Assembly: GCF_001027925.1 (NCBI RefSeq) | Contig: NZ_LECT01000044.1 | Coordinates: forward strand, 524,434 to 588,433 | DNA: 64,000 nucleotides | Reading direction: 5' to 3' | From: Rhodopirellula islandica | Lineage (GTDB): Bacteria > Planctomycetota > Planctomycetia > Pirellulales > Pirellulaceae | Part shown: positions 56,340 to 64,000 of the stretch, piece by piece | How the letters are laid out: each line of letters begins with the position of its first letter | How positions within the stretch are numbered: the first letter of the stretch is position 1 | Notes under the pieces: model-generated | Seen by the model: only the letters and a program-made list of their open reading frames with translations | What the model was told of the DNA's origin: nothing | The model's database searches: none | Program-made: the position numbers and the translations under genes

Positions 56340-57590
56340 AAACAGCCACGAAGTGTCGGCGAATTTCGTCCCGTTGGGACTGGTGTGGGAGTCTTAGCCA
56401 CGAAGTGGTGGCAGGTTGTAGCCATCGGCGTGAGCCGATGGAAACTGGTGTGGGAGTCTTAGCCACGAAGTGGCGACAGGCTGTAGCCATCGGCGTCAGC
56501 CGATGGAAATCGGGCGGCGATGGAATCATCCAGTCCTGAAGGGACGGCAGGTCGCATGCCGTTTCCAACACCTGTCGCCCCTTCAGGGCTTTTGTTTCTG
56601 GTGCGTTGTTTTCCGATCCACGGGTTCACACCCGTGGCGACAACCTGTCGTCCCGTTGGGACTGGTGCGGGAGTCTTAGCCACGAAGTGGCGGCATGATG
56701 GAGCCACCGGCGCCAGCCGATGGAAACTGGTGTGGGAGTTTTAGCCACGAAGTGGCGGCAGGCTGTAGCCATCGGCGTGAGCCGATGGAAATTGGGCCGC
56801 GATGGAATCATCCAGTCCTGAAGGGACGGCAGGTCGCATGCCGTTTCCAAACACCTGTCACCCCTTCAGGGCTTTTGTTTCTGGTGTGTTGTTTTCCGAT
56901 CCACGGGTTCGCACCCGTGGCGACAACCTGTCGTCCCGTTGGGACTGGTGCGGGTGTTTCAGCCACGAAGTGGCGGCAGGATGTAGCCACCGGCGCTAGC
57001 CGATGGAAACTGGTGTGGGAGTCTTAGCCACGAAGTGGCGACAGGCTGTAGCCATCGGCGTCAGCCGATGGAAATCGGACCGCGACAGAATCATCCAGTC
57101 CTGAAGGGACGACAGGTCGCATGCCGTTTCCAAACACCTGTCACCCCTTCAGGGCTTTCGTTTCTGGTGTGTTGTTTTCCGGTCCACGGGTTCACACCCG
57201 TGGCGACAACCTGTCGTCCCGTTGGGACTGGTGCGGGTGTTTCAGCCACGAAGTGGCGACAGGCTGTAGCCATCGGCGTCAGCCGATGGAAATCGGTGTG
57301 GGAGTCTTAGCCACGAAGTGGTGACAGGATGTAGCCATCGGCGTGAGCCGATGGAAATTGGGCCGCGACGGAATCATCCAGTCCTGAAGGGACGGCAGGT
57401 CGCATGCCGTTTCCAACACCTGTCGCCCCTTCAGGGCTTTTGTTTTCTGGTGCGTTGTTTCACTGTCCACGGGTTCGCACCCGTGGCGACAACCTGTCGT
57501 CCCGTTGGGACTGGTGCGGGCGTTTCAGCCACGAAGTGGCGATAGGTTGTAGCCATCGGCGTCAGCCGATGGAAACCGGGGCACGACTGG
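56340..57590. repeat. Tandem array of about four 283-bp units made of small palindromes
   Basis: Unit boundaries at AGCCACGAAGTGG occur at 56461, 56743, 57026 and 57309 (spacing 282, 283, 283), each with a secondary copy 217-218 bp into the unit (56678, 57527). Partial units flank both ends (56344, 56396). Each unit contains at least five palindromes: GCCAC-GAA-GTGGC, CATCGGC-GTC-AGCCGATG, CCTGAAGGG...CCCTTCAGGG, CCACGGGT-TCRC-ACCCGTGG and GTCCC-GTT-GGGAC. Units differ by scattered substitutions. Open frames in several phases are by-products of the 3n+1 period and are not genes. Confidence 0.92.
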
Positions 57591-57610
57591 TTGGGCACTG
57601 GTTCGGTCAA

Positions 57611-59239
57611 TCACTCCGCGTTCCACCACCAGCGATCGCTGGGGCGTGCGTCGACGAGTTCACCGTAGTTGGCCAAACTTGGTCGGGGCAGCATTTGAGT
57701 CGGCAGCAAGTCGGAAGGTTCGACGCTGACGCCGCCGCTGGCCAAAATCAGTTGATGCATTTTGTTGCGGTGCCGATATCGATGCAGGACTGCGATCGAG
57801 TCCACTTGCGTTGGCGTTGCCAGTTGGGAGGATCGTCGGGAGGCGAAATGCAGCAGCGCTCGTTGCAAGGTCGCGTGGTCGTTTTGAGGCGACACCGTTG
57901 TCGAATTTCGCTGGCTGCTTTGTGCCCAGAGTTGTCCCAAGGCGGTGGCTTGGTAGACCGACTCGAGAGCGCCGTAGAGCGGGTAACGAGTTCGGATCGT
58001 TGGCCACTGTTGGTTGAAGTGATCCACAAAGGCTTCCGTGGATGGATCCAAGACCACGTTGCCGCGTCGGCCGGTCAGCAACGCCAATTCATTCTCGCCA
58101 CTGAGTTGCAATGGCGTGCCCGACAACTGCCAGAGGTGGGCGGAATCAGCCCGCTCATGTTGGACTTCCAAGGCTTGCCCGGTGAACCACAATCGAAGCA
58201 ACAGGTCGGCCGGCGGTGAGTTGCCCGCGGTGGCTTGAATCGTTTGCAAGTAGTTGCGGACTCCGTCGGGCATGTCTTCCTCGCCGAGTGCCAAACGTTT
58301 CATGTGGCGGTCGGCTTCGATCAGCAGCCAAGCGATTTCATGATCCGCGGAGGTTCCGAAGACGTGGATGTCTTGCCGTCCCAGGGCTTCGGCCAACGAC
58401 TCCGCGGCCAGTCCCATGGGGACGTCGCCGGAAACGATGGACCGACCGAGAGCGGTCGCTTTCTTCAGGCCAGCTGGTGTGGGATCGATCGTGCAACCAA
58501 ACGGTTGTTGGTGAAGCGCTGCCGACAATCCAACGGCGAGCGAAGTCAGGTTCATGGGTGGAAGCCCCGAGCGTCGATCGACTTGCCAACCGTTGACTTG
58601 CTCGAATCCGCCGACGGTGCCGGCCAAGACAATGTCGTCATCGGTCAGCAGGACCAGCGAAATCTTGGACAATCCACCGGCATGTCCCAGTGCATCGTTG
58701 TTCGAGTTCCGCTCCGGAGCAGAGGATGAATTCAGGTTCTCGGCAGCCAGTGCTTGCATCCATCTTCGTACGGACACACATCGGATCTTGGCGGGCGATG
58801 TCCAGTGTTCCGGAACCAGAGTTGAGACATCGTCGCGAAAGTTTGCCGCGTCCAACATCAATGCGGTTGCGTGCTTCTTCCATTGGGCGGATTGGGGATC
58901 CGGTTTGGCGTTGTTTTCGACTTCGCGAAGCAGTCCATCGGGAGCGACCACGATGCCAGCGGGGTACGGCGCCATCGTTCCGACGCCGCCAAGTGCTTCC
59001 CAGGATTCGGGTTCGATCGTGGTTTGAATCAGTTGCATCAATTGGCTGAAATCAGCCAGAGATTGACCACCGGCTGCGCCTGGGTCTGGATTGGCACCTG
59101 AGGGAAGAGCGACATCGGGGCCGAAGCCTCCGGGGACGAGCGGTCCACTGTTGTCTTGGGCCAGTGAGCTGGGGGATCCAATGAAGGCAATCCAGGCGAG
59201 CAGCAACACACTGGCGAGAAGCTTTTTCCAAGCGGACAT
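57611..59239 (-). CDS. Secreted DUF1598-like protein
   Basis: A 542-residue exported protein with a signal peptide (KLLASVLLLAWIAFIGSPSSLAQ). The mature part begins with a Gly/Pro/Ala-rich stretch (PLVPGGFGPDVALPSGANPDPGAAGG), then FSQLMQLIQTTIEPESWEALGG, reminiscent of secretin-like/DUF4974 openings, and GIVVAPDGLLREV. The body includes ISLVLLTDDDIVLAGTVGGFEQ, PFGCTIDPTPAGLKKA and VFGTSADHEIAWLLIEADRHMKRLALG. I recall this pattern from the planctomycete-restricted DUF1598 family; the match was not verified. The function is unknown, with probable localisation in the periplasm or at the surface. The gene's 3' end abuts the palindromic repeat array. ATG 59239. Confidence 0.78.
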   Translation of the reverse strand: MSAWKKLLASVLLLAWIAFIGSPSSLAQDNSGPLVPGGFGPDVALPSGANPDPGAAGGQSLADFSQLMQLIQTTIEPESWEALGGVGTMAPYPAGIVVAPDGLLREVENNAKPDPQSAQWKKHATALMLDAANFRDDVSTLVPEHWTSPAKIRCVSVRRWMQALAAENLNSSSAPERNSNNDALGHAGGLSKISLVLLTDDDIVLAGTVGGFEQVNGWQVDRRSGLPPMNLTSLAVGLSAALHQQPFGCTIDPTPAGLKKATALGRSIVSGDVPMGLAAESLAEALGRQDIHVFGTSADHEIAWLLIEADRHMKRLALGEEDMPDGVRNYLQTIQATAGNSPPADLLLRLWFTGQALEVQHERADSAHLWQLSGTPLQLSGENELALLTGRRGNVVLDPSTEAFVDHFNQQWPTIRTRYPLYGALESVYQATALGQLWAQSSQRNSTTVSPQNDHATLQRALLHFASRRSSQLATPTQVDSIAVLHRYRHRNKMHQLILASGGVSVEPSDLLPTQMLPRPSLANYGELVDARPSDRWWWNAE

Positions 59240-59606
59240 CGTGACACCCCGAGAAGACGGCGAAGAGAAGGCGGTGCTTCTAGCCTAACGGTTGGCATGC
59301 CCGTAGGACAGCAAAAGTTGGTGAGCTTTGCGGTCTCGGTGGCTGACTCGCATCGAAGTCGTGACGCGTTCAGCGGGGGGGCCGACGCGAACGCGGCTTG
59401 GACGGGCAAGAGTGCCAATCCTGCATGCGCTAGAACCTCGTTGACGATTGAATCGGCAAGCTGTAGCGCGGCGGGTGTAGGTCCGTCCCTGCCTGGCGGG
59501 GCTGGTCGGACGTCTGGGAGTCTTGCCGGAGTGGTTGGACGACTCGCTTTGTTCCAAAGCATTGGTTGGGTGCCAGGTGATAACCTGGCCTACGACGAAG
59601 GGCTGC
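59240..59606. other. Intergenic region with a hairpin at the holB 3' end
   Basis: 367 bp without a supported gene. It contains the palindrome CCAGGT-GATA-ACCTGG (59573-59588) close to the holB stop, similar in style to the other intergenic hairpins, and GC-rich repeat-like sequence around 59470-59510. Confidence 0.45.
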
Positions 59607-60737
59607 CTAGCCGATGGCGCCTCGGTCTCCGGTGGTGGCCAGGGTCAAGTCCGCGGCGTAGCAGTCGACCAGCGTGCCGAGGTTGGCGCTGCGGTCGATT
59701 TCTCGAAACGTTCGCAACGTGCGGTCAAGTCGCCGGTGGGTGGCAGGGTCGTATTCCCCCGCGTTGGCATCGGATCGCAGTTGCCGGCGGTAGTGTTGGA
59801 CGGCGATTGAAAACACATCGCGAAGTGCCGCTCGTCGTTTGGGCACGTCTTTGCTGATCGAATCGAGGTGCCCATTGATCAAGCGAGCAATGGCCGTTGG
59901 GTCGGGCACGGGAGCGGCGAGTTGATTCCAAAGGGCTTCGCGAATTTGTTCGCCGCCCCCGCGGGCCAGTCGTGCGGCGACGTGCATGTCGCCGGCCGAG
60001 AGTTCGATCGCAGCGTCCAAGGCGTCGTCGGAAATGGGAGGCAGGGGTTCGTCTTCGTGTTGCGATTGATAGTGATCGAGTTGTTTTCGCAGCAGGTTTC
60101 GGCCGGCCTCACCGACGGGTGTTTGGAAGCGAAGGATTTGGCATCGCGAACGAATGGTTGGAAGCTGGCGTTGTTCGCTGCTTCCGATCAAGATGATCAA
60201 CGCGTTGGCCGGCGGTTCTTCCAGCGTCTTCAGCAGGCAGTTGGCGCCTTCTTCGTTGAGGAAGTCCGCGTCGTGCAGAATCGCGACTTTGCGTTGAGCT
60301 TGCATCGGTCTCAGGTGCACGTCGTGGCAAAATCCTTCTTGCAAACGCGCGTCGACGGGTCCGATCAAGAGTTCCAACGGGATCAGCGTTTTGTCGTCTG
60401 GTTTGCGGACTTGGATGAAATCCGGATGCGTGCCCGCTCGGACTTGAATGCAGGAGGGGCATTCGCAACAAGGCGCCATGTCACGTGCCGTGCTGCGTTC
60501 ACAGAGCAGTGTTTGGGCCAGCAAAATCGACGCGGAAGTTTTGCCGACACCGCTGGGGCCGACAAACAACAGGCTTCCGCCCAAGCGTCCCAGTCGGATC
60601 GCAGTGCTCAAGCCCGCGACCAAGCTGTCGTGGCCAATCAGTTCATTCCACGAGTTCAGAGGCGGCGCGTCGAGTGCGATCGCGCGCGTGGTTTTCGCGG
60701 CTTTGGGGGAGGAGCCAGAGGCTTTCTTCGCGGACAC
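59607..60737 (-). CDS. holB: DNA polymerase III subunit delta'
   Basis: A 376-residue clamp-loader subunit. Walker A GPSGVGKT at about 59-66, a cysteine cluster typical of the clamp-loader zinc module (CCECPSCIQVRAGTHPDF), KVAILHDADFLNEEGANCLLKTLEEPP (Walker B-like region, with DAD for the usual DAD/DEAH) and the SRC motif in LPTIRSRCQILRF. A C-terminal helical domain follows. It is part of the complex that loads the sliding clamp during replication. It lies 3 bp after rpiB in a three-gene minus-strand operon with the YrdC-phosphatase fusion gene. Confidence 0.92.
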   Translation of the reverse strand: MSAKKASGSSPKAAKTTRAIALDAPPLNSWNELIGHDSLVAGLSTAIRLGRLGGSLLFVGPSGVGKTSASILLAQTLLCERSTARDMAPCCECPSCIQVRAGTHPDFIQVRKPDDKTLIPLELLIGPVDARLQEGFCHDVHLRPMQAQRKVAILHDADFLNEEGANCLLKTLEEPPANALIILIGSSEQRQLPTIRSRCQILRFQTPVGEAGRNLLRKQLDHYQSQHEDEPLPPISDDALDAAIELSAGDMHVAARLARGGGEQIREALWNQLAAPVPDPTAIARLINGHLDSISKDVPKRRAALRDVFSIAVQHYRRQLRSDANAGEYDPATHRRLDRTLRTFREIDRSANLGTLVDCYAADLTLATTGDRGAIG

Positions 60738-60740
60738 GAA

Positions 60741-61214
60741 TCAGACGCCAGGATTGTTGTCGGGCGAGGCACTGCCATCGATCGCAGTGATCTTGTCGAC
60801 GCGTTGGGAGTGGCGTCCACATTCGAAGTCGGTGCGAAGCCACATCAGGACCAATTCGTCGATGGGGCGTTCCCCGATCAAGTCACCGGGCAAGCACAGC
60901 ACGTTGACGTCGTTGTGTCGCCGCGACATTTCCACGATGACTTCGTCGTAGCACGAAGCGGCACGAACGCCGTGAAATTTATTCGCGACGATTGCCATGC
61001 CAATTCCGGTGCCGCAGATCAGGATCCCGCGATCCAGTTTGCCGTCACGAATCTGCTCGGCAACGCGGATGGCGAAGTCGGGGTAGTCGACGGGGTCGGT
61101 GGAATCGGTGCCCTCGTCGCAGACCTCAAACCCTTCGCGAAGAAGCGTTTGCAGGAGACGTGCCTTGATATGCACGCCGCGATGGTCGCTGGCCAGGCCT
61201 ACTTTGAGTGTCAT
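60741..61214 (-). CDS. rpiB: Ribose 5-phosphate isomerase B
   Basis: A 157-residue LacA/RpiB-family enzyme interconverting ribose 5-phosphate and ribulose 5-phosphate. It has the phosphate-binding start VGLASDHRGVHIK (Asp10, His11), DYPDFAIRVAEQI and the catalytic loop ILICGTGIGMAIVANK with Cys67 and Thr69, followed by RAASCYD and SRRHNDVNVLCLPGD. It is coupled 3 bp after the YrdC-phosphatase fusion and 3 bp before holB. Placement next to a YrdC-type and an arginine-phosphatase-type domain mirrors the B. subtilis ywlC-ywlE-ywlF order, in which ywlF is rpiB. Confidence 0.95.
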   Translation of the reverse strand: MTLKVGLASDHRGVHIKARLLQTLLREGFEVCDEGTDSTDPVDYPDFAIRVAEQIRDGKLDRGILICGTGIGMAIVANKFHGVRAASCYDEVIVEMSRRHNDVNVLCLPGDLIGERPIDELVLMWLRTDFECGRHSQRVDKITAIDGSASPDNNPGV

Positions 61215-61217
61215 TCC

Positions 61218-62531
61218 TTACTCCGAACCTGCATGCGGCTGCCTTGGTTCGTCATCTGGGCCTCCGTCGGGGCCATCGGACGGGAAAAAATCGGGAGGCA
61301 GGTCACTGAGCCAGCCTTCCAGTTCGCTTACGATCTGATCTGCACATTGTTCATACACCTCGACGGACATTCCGACGGGATCGCTGACATCGCCCCCGTC
61401 TCGCCGAAGCGTGGACACTCGTTCGGCACGGTCGGGCCAGGCCGCCACGATCGCATCTCGGTGGCGACGGGTCATGGTCAGAACCAAGTCCGCCATCGAC
61501 ATCAACGATTCTTCGAGCGGTTGGCTGGCGTGACCGGTCAGGTCCAAACCACGCCGACCCATGACTTCGACGGCTTGAGGGGCAGCCCCGCTGCCGTGCC
61601 CTGCTGCGACGCCAGCGGAGACGACGCGCGCGACATCTTCCCGGCCGAATTTGCGCCGCAAGGCTTCCCGGAGCAGTGTTTCCGCCATGGGGCTGCGGCA
61701 GGTGTTACCGGTGCACACGAGTGCGATGACTGGTTTGACAAATTGATTCATGGCAGCTTGTTGGATCACTCCTGTTCGCTGGACGTGCCAGTGATTGCCC
61801 GACACGCGGACCACCGTTCCTTCATCACCATAGCGACTGATGCCGTCATCGAGCAGCAGTGGCAAGGATTCGCCCGTTCCTGCGGTCAGTGCCGCCTGCA
61901 GTTTTTCCGCGGTGGTGGGCGGTGAAGCGTCCGGCAAACCGATTTCTCCCCACACCAAGGGGGCGGACAGATAACGATGAATGTGGCTGAGCAAGCGATG
62001 CTCGGAGACTCGGAATGCGACTGGCCCACCCGTGGAGGACGACCTTTGTCCGGCGCCCGCTCGCAGGGTTTCCGCGACCGTTTCAGGCAAGCAGCTCATC
62101 GCTGAAACCGAATCATCACAGTCCGCAATCAGCGTCAGCGGCCCGGGAAAGCAGCGTTCCGACATCCGTCGAGCTAGCATCGTCATTGGCATCAGGAAGT
62201 CACCGGCCGCCTCGCTGCTGCGGACGCACAAGGCAATCGAACCGGCGTCGGCGGTGGGCGCCACAAAGTCAGTCGGGTCCGCACCGGAGGACGCCGGATT
62301 GGAGGCATCTGAGTGGGTGTGCCAACCTCGGCAGGTCGCGGTCCACTGCGCCAATCGGCGGACGGCGGCAGGGCACAGCGAACTGGCGACCAGCCCATAG
62401 ACCGTTTCGCTGGGGACCCCAATGACCTGGCCTTCGACCAGCGCTTGCACGCTGCGATGAACTATGTCACGCGGGTCATCGGTCGTTTGCAGGTCGTATA
62501 TCATGGGCTCTGTGAAACGTGGACGATCCAT
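61218..62531 (-). CDS. Fusion: divergent YrdC/Sua5-like domain + low-molecular-weight (arginine-type) protein phosphatase
   Basis: 437 residues. Residues about 10-255 resemble YrdC/Sua5 (threonylcarbamoyl-AMP synthase): VIGVPSETVYGLVASS, CFPGPLTLI, PVAFRVSEHRLLSHI and an end LPLLLDDGISRYGDEGTVVRV. The usual K-x-R-P segment after the first helix is replaced by an unrelated stretch (60-95), and the STSAN loop by VWGEIGLP, so synthase activity is doubtful. Residues 261-437 are an LMW-PTP domain with P-loop C273-TGNTC-R279, SPMAE, and the general-acid Asp in DVSDPVGMS. The Thr in CTGNTCR is the residue that gives B. subtilis YwlE its phospho-arginine specificity. It is the first gene of an operon with rpiB and holB. 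ATG 62531; MIYDLQ at 62504 is an alternative. Confidence 0.88.
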   Translation of the reverse strand: MDRPRFTEPMIYDLQTTDDPRDIVHRSVQALVEGQVIGVPSETVYGLVASSLCPAAVRRLAQWTATCRGWHTHSDASNPASSGADPTDFVAPTADAGSIALCVRSSEAAGDFLMPMTMLARRMSERCFPGPLTLIADCDDSVSAMSCLPETVAETLRAGAGQRSSSTGGPVAFRVSEHRLLSHIHRYLSAPLVWGEIGLPDASPPTTAEKLQAALTAGTGESLPLLLDDGISRYGDEGTVVRVSGNHWHVQRTGVIQQAAMNQFVKPVIALVCTGNTCRSPMAETLLREALRRKFGREDVARVVSAGVAAGHGSGAAPQAVEVMGRRGLDLTGHASQPLEESLMSMADLVLTMTRRHRDAIVAAWPDRAERVSTLRRDGGDVSDPVGMSVEVYEQCADQIVSELEGWLSDLPPDFFPSDGPDGGPDDEPRQPHAGSE

Positions 62532-62802
62532 CCGACCGGGATGGCCGCTAAACTAGGTTGGTCTCGAAAACGGTGAGTGCACGACGCTCGCTTCCCGTGG
62601 TGTCCAATGCCCAGGGCAAGCGACGTTCGACGCACGGGAACAGTTGTCGATTGGCCCCGTGCAGGGTGACCAGCGGGATGAGGAGGAGTCAAAATCAATT
62701 CAGAACCAAACGCTAGCGAGACTCCCTATGCTAGCGATTCGAGCTCATCGATGGCAGCCTGCATGCAAGATGGCAGGTGTCACGCTCCCCCAGGAAGCCC
62801 GC
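62532..62802. other. Divergent intergenic region
   Basis: 271 bp between the fusion gene and the NHL-propeller gene. It contains an 8-bp inverted repeat, TTCCCGTG (about 62592) and CACGGGAA (about 62633). No promoter could be assigned with confidence. Confidence 0.4.
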
Positions 62803-63801
62803 ATGCACCCTCCATCACGAAACGATCCCGCTGAATCCAAAAGGATCGATCGTCGACAGGCATGTCAGCGAATGCTGGCGGGAGCGACCGGTCTGCTGGG
62901 GCTGACGGGACTGAACGGCTGTGTGGCCTCCGCCATGGGCGGGACACCCGAGTTGGTTTGGGGCCGGCGTGGGATGTCTGATGGGCGGTTCTTGAAGCCA
63001 CGAGCGATGGCGATCGACCCAGACGACCAGCTTTACATCGTCGACACGACTGGTCGGATCCAAGTTTTTGACGCCGATGGTCAACATTTGCGAACTTGGA
63101 AGACACCCGAAACCGCCAACGGCCGTCCCACTGGGATGGTCTTTGACGGCGCTCGAGAACGCTTGTTGGTCGCCGACACGCATTACTACCGCATGTTGGC
63201 GTTCACTCCGGACGGCGAGTTTTTGCCCGACGATTTGATCGGCGGCACATCGGGAGACGGCCCGGGTGAATTCGCGTTTGTGACGGACATCGCGGTCGAT
63301 GGCGACGGCTGCCGCTACATCGGCGAATACGGTGCCTCGGATCGGATTCAGCGATTTGATCCCGATGGCACATTCATGGCTCAATGGGGTGGGACAGGAC
63401 GCGAAGTCCAACATTTTGTGCGGCCGCAAAGCTTGGTCGTCGATGGCAGCACGCTGTGGATCGCCGACTCCTGCAATCATCGAGTGCAGCGTTACGACAT
63501 CTCCACCACCCAGCCAGAGTGGATCGGGGCTTGGGGGCACGAGGGCAAACAACCCGGCCAGTTTTACTATCCCTACGGCATCGCCGTGGACTCGGATGGG
63601 ACCGTTTTGGTTTGCGAATACGGCAATCAACGGATCCAGCGGATGACCCCCGAAGGCGAGCCGATCTCATCGTGGGGCGCACCCGGTCACGATCCGGGAC
63701 AACTTTATCAGCCCTGGGGATTGGTCGTTGATTCCAAGCGTCGCGTGCACGTGTTGGATAGCAACAACCACCGCGTGCAGCGATTCACGTTGCCGGGGTA
63801 G
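62803..63801 (+). CDS. NHL-repeat six-bladed beta-propeller lipoprotein
   Basis: About 332 residues from ATG 62803 (AGGA about seven bases upstream). The N-terminus contains IDRRQACQRMLAGATGLLGLTGLNGC, combining an RR pair with a lipobox-like LNGC, so it is probably a Tat-exported lipoprotein. The rest is six NHL-type blades: PRAMAIDPDDQLYIVDTTGRIQVFD, PTGMVFDGARERLLVADTHYYRML, VTDIAVDGDGCRYIGEYGASDRIQRF, PQSLVVDGSTLWIADSCNHRVQRY, PYGIAVDSDGTVLVCEYGNQRIQRM and PWGLVVDSKRRVHVLDSNNHRVQRF. Propellers of this type are usually binding or scaffold proteins; some are lyases or lactonases. The ligand is unknown. Monocistronic. Confidence 0.85.
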   Translation: MHPPSRNDPAESKRIDRRQACQRMLAGATGLLGLTGLNGCVASAMGGTPELVWGRRGMSDGRFLKPRAMAIDPDDQLYIVDTTGRIQVFDADGQHLRTWKTPETANGRPTGMVFDGARERLLVADTHYYRMLAFTPDGEFLPDDLIGGTSGDGPGEFAFVTDIAVDGDGCRYIGEYGASDRIQRFDPDGTFMAQWGGTGREVQHFVRPQSLVVDGSTLWIADSCNHRVQRYDISTTQPEWIGAWGHEGKQPGQFYYPYGIAVDSDGTVLVCEYGNQRIQRMTPEGEPISSWGAPGHDPGQLYQPWGLVVDSKRRVHVLDSNNHRVQRFTLPG

Positions 63802-64000
63802 ATTTCGAGCGACGCCGTTCAGGCGTACGCAAGAGCACGGGCAGCGGCGCGTGATGCCGCTCCCCGGAAAATCTCGCTGAACGCTCGTTTTCCGACCCCT
63901 CCCAACTTCGGAGGTCGTGCAGTTTTGAAGTACCGTGTTGCCAAGCGTTTATGATCACCCTCCCTTGGGACGTTCGAAAAATAAATGGTGGCGGGCGTCT
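63802..64000. other. Intergenic right edge with repeat and possible promoter
   Basis: Dispersed repeat copy B occupies about 63812-63905. After it, TTGAAG (63926) and TATGAT (63951) are separated by 19 bp, a weak promoter candidate for a gene that might begin with the ATG at about 63985 and continue beyond the window. Confidence 0.35.
63812..63905. repeat. Dispersed repeat element, copy B
   Basis: It shares an identical 22-bp block (63812-63833) with 35901-35922, and a similar tail (GGAAAATCTCGCT...TTTTCCGACCCCTCCC) with the region ending near 36000. Confidence 0.65.

Noticed and set aside
56470..57545. Series of 60-110-codon open frames with SHRREPMEIG-type translations
   Set aside because: They are generated by the 283-bp palindromic tandem repeats in several phases; no start signals or codon bias support them as genes.
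56340..57590. Possible CRISPR array
   Set aside because: The repeat unit is about 283 bp with no variable spacers and no cas genes nearby; the internal parts are palindromic modules.
59868..61925. 685-codon open frame on the plus strand
   Set aside because: It lies antisense to holB, rpiB and the YrdC-phosphatase gene, which have clear family motifs; the translation has no recognisable domain.

Overview
The window looks like chromosomal DNA from a planctomycete of the Rhodopirellula/Pirellulaceae type. This rests on several signs: a giant DUF11-repeat surface protein with the planctomycete N-terminal LExLExRxLLA-type signature; a PQQ-propeller protein whose N-terminal helical segment is the kind also found on planctomycete kinases; a zinc ribbon fused to ExbD; a DUF1598-like secreted protein; BatA/vWA protein pairs; frequent GTG/TTG starts with weak Shine-Dalgarno sequences; and many short palindromic intergenic repeats. 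No phage, IS transposase, CRISPR array or rRNA was seen.

Layout. 1-2844 (minus): YhaO/YhaN nuclease-ATPase pair, with yhaN running off the left edge. 2922-3470: PSP1-like protein, converging on and overlapping the 1956-residue DUF11 protein (to 9311). 9459-14577 (minus): tightly packed surface-glycan operon (FkbM methyltransferase, flippase, GT2, sulfatase-fold membrane enzyme). 14668-20255: terpenoid-cyclase-toroid/HEAT protein, GT4, Dus tRNA-modifying enzyme and a phosphodiesterase-fold protein. 20409-22100: Na+/alanine symporter, then tRNA-Phe. 22556-33517: a seven-gene run containing a TonB-like single-span protein, ExbB, two ExbD proteins, a membrane-anchored PQQ propeller, a family-5 solute-binding-like protein and a secreted unknown. 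This is the most interesting candidate for an undescribed energised envelope system. 33660-35807: ligA. 36433-40418: small lipoprotein with a clean terminator, and a large MscS-family channel.

40564-41907: manganese catalase plus a small exported protein, ending in a strong terminator. 41941-43817: a scrambled segment with an alcohol dehydrogenase remnant, two identical 77-bp repeats, a HigBA-like toxin-antitoxin pair with a clear sigma70 promoter and operator palindrome, and tRNA-Arg(CCG). 44149-47033 (minus): fabI, a thioredoxin-like protein and glycerate kinase, divergent from a GAF-AAA-Fis regulator with a non-canonical GAFTDA loop. 49381-55090: hydrolase-BatA-vWA operon. 55168-56328: iron alcohol dehydrogenase. 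56340-57590: tandem array of about four 283-bp units built from small palindromes. 57611-62531 (minus): DUF1598-like protein, holB, rpiB and a YrdC/Sua5-like domain fused to a low-molecular-weight phosphatase with arginine-phosphatase-type P-loop. 62803-63801: NHL-propeller lipoprotein.

Functionally the window mixes housekeeping genes (ligA, holB, fabI, dus, rpiB, two tRNAs) with cell-envelope functions. All assignments come from reading translated motifs by eye; no database search was run.
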